A stretch of 64,000 bases of DNA from Vibrio spartinae (lineage in GTDB: Bacteria > Pseudomonadota > Gammaproteobacteria > Enterobacterales > Vibrionaceae): contig NZ_AP024907.1 of assembly GCF_024347135.1 (NCBI RefSeq), positions 46,001 to 110,000 of the forward strand, read 5' to 3'. Shown one piece after another: positions 56,462 through 64,000 of this stretch. Positions within the stretch are counted from its first letter, which is position 1. Every line of letters starts with the position of its first letter. The notes beneath the pieces are model-generated. The model was not told where the DNA came from, did not search any database, and was given only the letters and a program-made list of their open reading frames with translations. The translations under genes and the position numbers were made by a program.

Positions 56462-56983
56462 TTATGCTTCATTTTTATTTTTTTCGTTCGCGCGTTTGAT
56501 TTTTTCCAGTCTCTCTTTAATCCGTTTCCGTTTTAGCGGAGAGAGATAATCGACGAATAATTTCCCTTGCAGGTGATCCAACTCGTGTTGTACACAGATA
56601 GCCAGAAGGTCATCTGCTTCAAAGGTAAATTCTTTTCCGTCTTTATCTAGTGCACGAACCGTCACTTCAGCCGCTCTTGGAATCAGTGCTCTTGATCCCG
56701 GAACCGATAGACATCCTTCCTCGATACCATCTTCCCCCCGTTTTTCGATAATTTCAGGGTTAATCAATACACGAGGCTGATCGCGGGTTTCAGAGACATC
56801 GATCACCACAATACGCTGATGAAAATCGACCTGTGTTGCTGCCAGACCAATTCCATCTTCTTCATACATGGTTTCGATCATGTCATCGATGAACTTCTGG
56901 ATTTCAGGTGTGACTTCTTGAACGGGTTTTGCGACCGTTCTTAAACGTTCATCAGGAAAAGTTAATACTTGTAATACAGACAT
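56462..56983 (-). CDS. def: Peptide deformylase
   Basis: Removes the N-formyl group from new proteins. 173 residues from the ATG at 56983 ([15 protein letters not shown]). Metal-binding motifs are complete: [19 protein letters not shown] (Cys ligand) and [11 protein letters not shown] (two His). It is the first gene of def-fmt-rsmB-trkA-trkH on this strand, divergent from dprA. Confidence 0.97.
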   Translation of the reverse strand: MSVLQVLTFPDERLRTVAKPVQEVTPEIQKFIDDMIETMYEEDGIGLAATQVDFHQRIVVIDVSETRDQPRVLINPEIIEKRGEDGIEEGCLSVPGSRALIPRAAEVTVRALDKDGKEFTFEADDLLAICVQHELDHLQGKLFVDYLSPLKRKRIKERLEKIKRANEKNKNEA

Positions 56984-57159
56984 ATACACTCAAATTGTTG
57001 AAATGTGCCGAAACAATAAAAAGTCCAATGTTCCAATTCTAGACATTTTAAGACTTAATTGACAGCATTGTGAGTGATAAATCGAAGTGATTATTAATTA
57101 TCCGTCGATTGGACCATGGTTCCACCCACTTACGACTTAGTATCAGGATATCTCCGGAG

Positions 57160-58320
57160 ATGAACCAACCAACCTCGCATGTCACCGAACACGATCGACT
57201 ATTGATGTGGATAAAACTCTGCTTGACGCCGCGTTTGGGAATTCAATCGTTGTTAAAGCTATTCGGCAAAGCATCGCTTGAGTCGTTGCGTTATTATTCT
57301 GAAAAAGAGTGGCTTGCTTTGGGACTGTCGCCCGCGCAGGTTTCTTATCTGCTCTCCGGGGCCGCGAATAAAGTGGCTGAAGATTGCCTCGAATGGCAAG
57401 CGCGTGGCAATCATCGTCATATCGTGACTTATTTTTCACCGGATTATCCTGCACTGTTGAAAGAGATTCCGTCTCCGCCACCCCTGTTATTTGTTCAGGG
57501 GGAGATGATGCTGCTATCTGTTCCGCAGATAGCCATTGTCGGTAGCCGCCATGCCAGTATGCAAGGATTGCAAGATGCATGGCATTTTGCGAATGAACTT
57601 GCTCAGCATCAAGTGGCAGTGACCAGTGGGTTGGCGCTAGGGATTGATGGTCAGGCGCATCTGGGAGCAATCGAGGGGGGCGGCAAAACCGTTGCGGTTC
57701 TGGGGGCTGGTCTGGAACGTATCTATCCGGCCCGGCATCGTGGGCTGGCTGAGCGGATACTTGAACAACAGACCGGTGTTCTGGTGTCAGAATTTTGTCC
57801 CTCAACACCACCGAAATCAATGAACTTTCCTCGCCGTAACCGTATTATCAGTGGGTTATCTCTGGGAGTGCTGGTGATTGAAGCCGCAGAAAAGAGCGGG
57901 TCATTGATTACTGCAAGATATGCTGCTGAGCAAAATCGGGATGTTTTTGTGATCCCAGGCGCGATTCATCAGCACGGTTACCGGGGAAGTAATGCATTAA
58001 TTCGTGATGGCGCTTGCTTAGTTCAAAATATCGAACAAATACTCTCTGAAGTTGGTACGTTATCTGCTTGGGTAAAGAAAGAAGAGAAGCAAGAAGAGAA
58101 AATTCAGCAAAATGAGCTTTTTCCGCCATTAATTGACGACGAAGAATTGCCATTTGCTGAAGTGTTAGCTAACGTAGGGGTAAAAGCGACGCCAGTTGAT
58201 ATTCTTGCAACGCGAACCCATATACCAGTTCATGAAGTGATGAGACAGCTACTAGAGCTGGAATTATCCGGGCACGTGATTGCAGTTGCTGGTGGCTATA
58301 TTCGTAAGGGGAGGGGCTAG
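57160..58320 (+). CDS. dprA: DNA-processing protein DprA
   Basis: Loads RecA on incoming single-stranded DNA during natural transformation. From the ATG at 57160 the protein has 386 residues; the longer frame from 57109 has no site. The Rossmann-like core shows [26 protein letters not shown] and [21 protein letters not shown] winged-helix C-terminus follows ([20 protein letters not shown]). It leads dprA-smg-yrdD. With comM it is the second transformation gene in the window. Confidence 0.95.
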   Translation: MNQPTSHVTEHDRLLMWIKLCLTPRLGIQSLLKLFGKASLESLRYYSEKEWLALGLSPAQVSYLLSGAANKVAEDCLEWQARGNHRHIVTYFSPDYPALLKEIPSPPPLLFVQGEMMLLSVPQIAIVGSRHASMQGLQDAWHFANELAQHQVAVTSGLALGIDGQAHLGAIEGGGKTVAVLGAGLERIYPARHRGLAERILEQQTGVLVSEFCPSTPPKSMNFPRRNRIISGLSLGVLVIEAAEKSGSLITARYAAEQNRDVFVIPGAIHQHGYRGSNALIRDGACLVQNIEQILSEVGTLSAWVKKEEKQEEKIQQNELFPPLIDDEELPFAEVLANVGVKATPVDILATRTHIPVHEVMRQLLELELSGHVIAVAGGYIRKGRG

Positions 58321-58322
58321 CT

Positions 58323-58799
58323 ATGATGATGGATATTCTTATGTATCTGTTCGAAACTTACATCCATAGCGATGCTGAGTTACAAGTTGATCAAGATGAG
58401 TTAGAGGATGAACTCCTGCGTGCAGGTTTTCATCAAAAAGAGATCTACAAAGCCCTCAACTGGTTGGAAGAATTGGCATCTCTACAACAAAGTGATGTGC
58501 ATTCTCCGTTATCGATCAGTGCAGCAACAGCAATGCGGGTCTATACCGAGAAAGAGACTGCCCGAATTGATGTTGAATGCCGCGGATTCCTGTTGTTCCT
58601 TGAACAAATCAAAGTACTGACTCCTGAAACTCGAGAAATGGTTATTGATCGAGTGATGGGACTAGAAACCAATGAATTTGAACTGGATGATTTGAAATGG
58701 ATTATTCTGATGGTGCTATTCAATGTTCCGGGTAATGAGAGTGCCTATACGCTGATGGAAGAATGGCTGTATACCAAAGAGCAAGGCATTTTGCACTGA
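58323..58799 (+). CDS. smg: Smg family protein (DUF494)
   Basis: A 158-residue acidic helical protein of unknown function, conserved next to dpr[21 protein letters not shown] and [12 protein letters not shown] match the family. It begins two bases after the dprA stop, so it is coupled. Start could be the first or third of the opening ATG codons. Confidence 0.93.
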   Translation: MMMDILMYLFETYIHSDAELQVDQDELEDELLRAGFHQKEIYKALNWLEELASLQQSDVHSPLSISAATAMRVYTEKETARIDVECRGFLLFLEQIKVLTPETREMVIDRVMGLETNEFELDDLKWIILMVLFNVPGNESAYTLMEEWLYTKEQGILH

Positions 58800-58809
58800 T
58801 AGAGATTCA

Positions 58810-59379
58810 ATGAGTCGTCATATAGATCAGCAATTATTTTCTGCACATGAACATGCTTTGGATGAAGTTGAGTCATGTCCCCAATGTGGTAGTGAGTTAC
58901 AGTTGCGTCATGGTAAACACGGACCATTTTGGGGCTGCTCGGCCTATCCGGCATGTGATTATCTTCGTCCGCTTCACCAGCATGATGGTCATATTGTCAA
59001 AGCCTTAGGTGTGCCCTGCCCTGAGTGTGGTCATGAATTGGTATTAAGGCAGGGGCGTTATGGCATGTTTATCGGTTGTAGTGATTTCCCGCAATGTCAT
59101 CATATTGAATCTTCCGCTCCTCCTAAGACTGAGCAACCTCGTGAGGTATGTTGTCCGGAATGTAATAGCGGTCAACTGGTTGAACGCAAATCCCGTTTTG
59201 GTAAGACTTTCTGGGCTTGCGATCAGTATCCGAAGTGTAAATTTGCTATTAATGCTCCGCCAGTGATTGGGCAATGTAGCGTATGTGGTTTCCCGCTGCT
59301 GATTGAGAAAAAATCAGCTTCCGGTGTGACATTGATTTGTGCTGCTCGACGATGTGGCCATGTTCAAGAGACTGAATAA
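58810..59379 (+). CDS. yrdD: Topoisomerase-type zinc-finger protein YrdD
   Basis: A 189-residue protein made of four zinc-ribbon modules like those at the end of topoisomerase I. The first pairs are CPQCG (with GCSAYPACDY), CPECG (with GCSDFPQCHH), CPECN (with ACDQYPKCKF) and CSVCG. It has no topoisomerase catalytic domain. E. coli YrdD sits between smg and tsaC; here purKE lies between yrdD and tsaC. DNA binding is likely but the role is unknown. Confidence 0.92.
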   Translation: MSRHIDQQLFSAHEHALDEVESCPQCGSELQLRHGKHGPFWGCSAYPACDYLRPLHQHDGHIVKALGVPCPECGHELVLRQGRYGMFIGCSDFPQCHHIESSAPPKTEQPREVCCPECNSGQLVERKSRFGKTFWACDQYPKCKFAINAPPVIGQCSVCGFPLLIEKKSASGVTLICAARRCGHVQETE

Positions 59380-59407
59380 CTGAATACCACAACGATGAAA
59401 TAAGTCA

Positions 59408-59432
59408 CCAAGGGCAGTCGTGATGCCCTTGG
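59408..59432. terminator. Hairpin between convergent yrdD and purK
   Basis: CCAAGGGCA / TGCCCTTGG, a 9-bp perfect stem with a seven-base loop. Neither side has a strong T run. Confidence 0.6.
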
Positions 59433-59497
59433 CTGATGGGTTACTCAAGGTTTGGTTTGAAAAGCGCATCAAACCATTTTCTGAATGACGTCACTGA

Positions 59498-60628
59498 TTA
59501 TTTATGTTGGCTGGCGAATTGATGGACCGCGGGAAATGCGTCTGCCGGGAGTATATCAGCAAGCGCACAGATGATTCGCTCTAGCTCTGCATAGTAATCC
59601 GCACTGACATTGATATGTCCCATCTTTCTGCCTGAACGTTTTTCTTTACCATACCAGTGGATATGACATCCTTCCGTTGCCAGAATCTCTGAGGGGAGTG
59701 CATCTTCGCCCAGAATATTCACCATGCATGTTGGCCGGATCAGTTTTGTGCTGCCCAGAGGTAAACCACATACTGCACGTAAATGATTCTCAAACTGGCA
59801 TGTATCTGCGCCCTGTTGAGTCCAGTGTCCGGAGTTGTGTACCCGAGGTGCGATCTCGTTGACAAGTAACTGTCCCTGAACATCAAAAAATTCCAGTGCG
59901 AGGACGCCCACGTAATTGAGCGTATTCGCCACTGCTTCAAACATGGTTTTGGCCTGCTGCTGTAACATTTTTGCATCAATGGATGTTGATAAACTCAGTA
60001 CACCATCGGTGTGGATGTTCTCTGACAGCGGGTAAACAACCCATTGCCCATCTTTGCCACGAGCACCAACCAGCGATACTTCGCGATCAAAGGGGACAAA
60101 TTCTTCAGCAACAATCGCTTGGTTTTCACTGGCTTCAATGCATTGTTGCATTTCCGGCCAGATTTTGTCGGCATCTGTTGTTGCTTTCAGTCGCCATTGC
60201 CCCTTTCCGTCATACCCGCCTAAAGCGCTCTTCAGAACCATTGGAATACCGACATGACGAATCGCACTGTCAAAATCGTCTCTGGTTTTGATGACAAAAT
60301 ATTTGGCATTTTTGACGCTGGCTTTATCAAGCAATGCTTTTTCGAGACGACGGTCACCACCGGTTTTGATGGCTTGCGCTCCGGGGAGTAGTTTGCCACT
60401 TTGTTCGCACTGGTGGAGAATATCATGTGGGATGTGTTCGAATTCGGCAGTAATGACGTCCGCTTGCTGAATGGCATTCTCCAGACCATGCCCCTGTACT
60501 TCCTGAGTCAGAGGATGAATCATCTGACCGCTGACCACATCGAAGGCGCTAATGTGAATGTTCAACGGTGCTCCGGCAAGTGACATCATCCGTGCGAGTT
60601 GGCCTGCGCCTAAGACGAGTACGTGCAT
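59498..60628 (-). CDS. purK: 5-(carboxyamino)imidazole ribonucleotide synthase PurK
   Basis: An ATP-grasp enzyme that carboxylates AIR with bicarbonate in purine synthesis. The 376-residue protein starts [19 protein letters not shown]. The ATP-grasp lysine is in [16 protein letters not shown], the metal site in [14 protein letters not shown]. It follows purE by five bases and shares its PurR-controlled promoter. Confidence 0.96.
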   Translation of the reverse strand: MHVLVLGAGQLARMMSLAGAPLNIHISAFDVVSGQMIHPLTQEVQGHGLENAIQQADVITAEFEHIPHDILHQCEQSGKLLPGAQAIKTGGDRRLEKALLDKASVKNAKYFVIKTRDDFDSAIRHVGIPMVLKSALGGYDGKGQWRLKATTDADKIWPEMQQCIEASENQAIVAEEFVPFDREVSLVGARGKDGQWVVYPLSENIHTDGVLSLSTSIDAKMLQQQAKTMFEAVANTLNYVGVLALEFFDVQGQLLVNEIAPRVHNSGHWTQQGADTCQFENHLRAVCGLPLGSTKLIRPTCMVNILGEDALPSEILATEGCHIHWYGKEKRSGRKMGHINVSADYYAELERIICALADILPADAFPAVHQFASQHK

Positions 60629-60633
60629 ACTGG

Positions 60634-61119
60634 TTATTCCTCGGTTGGATCTGGATGGGCGAGAACAGTCTCTGTTTGCGATTGACGAAACGCTTCAACC
60701 TTTTGCATGACCTGTTCATCGTGAACACCAATGATTTGCGCTGCCAGAATACCTGCGTTAGCTGCACCCGCTTCACCAATCGCTAAGGTACCAACCGCGA
60801 TGCCTTTAGGCATCTGCACGATAGAAAGTAGTGAATCCATCCCTTTTAACGCTCTGGATTGAACCGGAACACCCAGCACGGGCAGACTGGTAAAAGCCGC
60901 GGCCATTCCTGGCAAATGAGCTGCGCCGCCTGCACCCGCGATGATCACTTTGAGACCACGTGCTTTGGCTTGACTTGCATAGTCGGCCAGTAACTGAGGT
61001 GTGCGGTGTGCTGAAACAACTTTGGTTTCATATGCCACACCGAATTGCTCTAACATTTCTGCGGCGAGCTTCATCGTTGGCCAATCGGACTTCGAGCCCA
61101 TTATAATTCCGACTTTCAT
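60634..61119 (-). CDS. purE: N5-CAIR mutase PurE
   Basis: Converts N5-CAIR to CAIR. From the ATG at 61119 (GAAGGAG upstream) it has 161 residues; the longer frame to 61152 lacks a site. The active-site segments [10 protein letters not shown] and [10 protein letters not shown] and the [10 protein letters not shown] loop are intact. First gene of purEK, with a PurR operator over its promoter. Confidence 0.97.
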   Translation of the reverse strand: MKVGIIMGSKSDWPTMKLAAEMLEQFGVAYETKVVSAHRTPQLLADYASQAKARGLKVIIAGAGGAAHLPGMAAAFTSLPVLGVPVQSRALKGMDSLLSIVQMPKGIAVGTLAIGEAGAANAGILAAQIIGVHDEQVMQKVEAFRQSQTETVLAHPDPTEE

Positions 61120-61190
61120 CTCAGACTCCTTCAGGTTTATTGCAATGCTCAAGTATGTTTATGCTGTCAACGTACGACAATTTTGCGCGC

Positions 61191-61228
61191 ATTATACGGG
61201 GAAATTTGCTGAAGGAAAACGTTTGCGT
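61191..61228 (-). promoter_or_regulatory. purEK promoter with PurR operator
   Basis: On the minus strand ACGCAAACGTTTTCCT (61213-61228) matches the PurR consensus ACGCAAACGTTTTCGT at 15 of 16 bases. It overlaps the -35 region (TTTTCC, 17-base spacer) of a promoter with a perfect TATAAT (61191-61196). Purine excess should therefore repress purEK, as in E. coli. Confidence 0.88.
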
Positions 61229-61334
61229 CTGGTGGGTTCCCCCGATAACGTATTTTCGGACAAAATTGATTTCGTTTTCTGGCATGATCGTTTGTACACT
61301 AGTGGCATCATCATCCGAGCATATGAGAAGTATT

Positions 61335-62829
<1,495 letters not shown>

Positions 62830-62895
62830 CAGTGTTCGTCGGGAGTGATAGGGTCAAAAGATTCTTTTCTATTTTTTTTGAGTGAAGGCAGGGAT

Positions 62896-63759
62896 ATGGT
62901 TTATCAGGATCAGTATGCAGTATTCGGCAATCCAATCGGTCACAGTAAATCTCCTTTTATACAGACGTTGTTTGCTCGTCAGACGAATCAAGACATGCTC
63001 TATACGGCTGAGCTGGCACCGATAGATGGTTTTAAAACAGTAGTGGATGCTTTTTTCTCTCAAGGGGGAAAGGGATGTAATGTGACTGTTCCTTTTAAAG
63101 AAGAAGCATACGCGTTTGCTGATCGGCTGACTGAGCGCGCCAAAATTGCTGGTGCAGTTAATACACTGAAGAAACTCGATGATGGCGGCATTCTCGGGGA
63201 CAATACTGATGGTGCGGGTCTGGTTCAGGATTTATTGCAGTATCAGGTACCCTTGAAGGGGGCGAAAATTTTGTTAATTGGTGCCGGTGGTGCAGCAAAA
63301 GGTGTGATTCATCCTCTATTAGCACAATCCCCCGACTCGATTGTGATTACCAACCGGACCTTCACCAAAGCACAAGATCTTGCTGCTTTTTTCCAAGAGC
63401 ATAACCGTCAAAATCAAATCTCGCTAACATCCGTGCCGGTTTCGGCTCAACCGATGCCAGAGATTCATACGGCATTTGATGTGGTGATCAATTCGACTTC
63501 AGCAAGTCTGTCCGGAGAGCTGCCGGCTATTTCCGGTGATATCTTTGCAGAAAGAAGTGTTGCCTATGACATGATGTATGGCAAAGGGCTCACGGTTTTT
63601 AATCAGTGGGCTGTGGAGAACGGCTGCGCTCATGCCTATGATGGCTTGGGAATGCTAGTTGGACAAGCAGCGGAAAGCTTCATGCTATGGCGTGGCATTC
63701 GTCCCGGCACTCGGCAAATATTGAGAGAGCTGAGACGCAATCTGGAAGGCAGTCTATGA
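62896..63759 (+). CDS. aroE: Shikimate dehydrogenase AroE
   Basis: Reduces 3-dehydroshikimate to shikimate with NADPH. The ATG at 62896 gives [20 protein letters not shown] (287 residues); the frame open from 62845 lacks homology. The catalytic lysine and aspartate are in [11 protein letters not shown] and NTDGAGL, the NADP loop in GAGGAAKG. Its stop overlaps the yrdB start by three bases. Slightly longer than E. coli AroE. Confidence 0.95.
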   Translation: MVYQDQYAVFGNPIGHSKSPFIQTLFARQTNQDMLYTAELAPIDGFKTVVDAFFSQGGKGCNVTVPFKEEAYAFADRLTERAKIAGAVNTLKKLDDGGILGDNTDGAGLVQDLLQYQVPLKGAKILLIGAGGAAKGVIHPLLAQSPDSIVITNRTFTKAQDLAAFFQEHNRQNQISLTSVPVSAQPMPEIHTAFDVVINSTSASLSGELPAISGDIFAERSVAYDMMYGKGLTVFNQWAVENGCAHAYDGLGMLVGQAAESFMLWRGIRPGTRQILRELRRNLEGSL

Positions 63760-64000
63760 ATCAGTCGATTCTTTTTCCTGATGTGCAGTCTTGGGATGAA
63801 ACCACGCAGCAAATACGCTTCCCGGCTCAATGTCAGGGCGCGTTAATTGAATGTACTGTTGCCGTTACTGTTCTGGAACAGGTTTCCGGCCAGCAAATCA
63901 AAAATGAAGAAAAGGCTATTCGTATTTTCTCTCAATATCGTTTCGATTTTGAAGAATTGGCCGAGCAACTCATTGAAGATGAAGCATACAATGCGCTCGG
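63756..64000 (+). CDS. yrdB: YrdB family protein (DUF1488), 3' end outside window
   Basis: The start of a small protein, overlapping the aroE stop (ATGA). [20 protein letters not shown], then [20 protein letters not shown], is the DUF1488 pattern. E. coli yrdB also follows aroE. About 81 codons are visible and the frame is still open at base 64000. Function unknown. Confidence 0.88.
   Translation, partial: MNQSILFPDVQSWDETTQQIRFPAQCQGALIECTVAVTVLEQVSGQQIKNEEKAIRIFSQYRFDFEELAEQLIEDEAYNAL

Noticed and set aside
59380..61334. Insertion of purKE between yrdD and tsaC as a rearrangement of note
   Set aside because: This order differs from E. coli but is the usual one in vibrios such as V. cholerae.

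Overview
The window reads as Vibrio (family Vibrionaceae) large-chromosome DNA. The order gyrB, small heat-shock protein, avtA, glySQ, UPF0016 Mn exporter, ilvADEMG, comM, yihG-dsbA-srkA-yihD, trkHA-rsmB-fmt-def, dprA-smg-yrdD, purKE, tsaC-hemF-aroE-yrdB is the origin-proximal core of vibrio chromosome 1. The T6SS proteins (Hcp, VgrG, and VasW/VasX/TsiV2-like proteins) are close to V. cholerae ones. The species cannot be fixed from this sequence. No rRNA, tRNA, intact insertion sequence or CRISPR array was seen.

Layout. 1-6.3 kb: gyrB 3' end, a small AT-rich secreted-protein gene, ibpA behind a sigma-32 promoter and a ROSE-type RNA thermometer, msrPQ, an acetyltransferase, avtA. 6.5-16.6 kb: one long minus-strand operon (ABC transporter, two DUF1989 proteins, a biotin carboxylase of the urea carboxylase family, allophanate hydrolase). 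It starts with a guanidine-I (ykkC) riboswitch, a near-consensus sigma-54 promoter and a perfect NtrC-type site. It is therefore read as guanidine import and breakdown under nitrogen control, not urea degradation. 16.7-20.7 kb: glyQS and a manganese exporter behind a yybP-ykoY Mn riboswitch.

21.1-33.0 kb: an auxiliary type VI secretion island. It contains a deleted hcp remnant, vgrG with a C-terminal extension of different composition, a likely immunity gene, a DUF4123 adaptor, a VasX-like pore-forming effector and its TsiV2-like immunity protein. A second, decayed VasX C-terminus with a second TsiV2-like gene follows, then an intact hcp with its own sigma-54 promoter and a frameshifted HDOD remnant. 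The last part shows a tandem duplication of about 1.3 kb.

33.2-45.2 kb: a TPR lipoprotein, tusA, and the complete ilvGMEDA operon with a previously unmarked leader peptide and attenuator, then comM, yihG and dsbA. 45.3-51.2 kb: srkA, a chemoreceptor sitting between srkA and yihD, a 55-residue basic ORF followed by a good terminator, a Spo0M-family protein and a TrhA-type membrane protein. 51.2-64 kb: potassium uptake (trkAH), rsmB-fmt-def, dprA-smg-yrdD, purEK with a PurR operator, tsaC-hemF-aroE and the start of yrdB.

The most rewarding regions are the guanidine operon control region (16.3-16.7 kb) and the rearranged T6SS island (21.1-33.0 kb).
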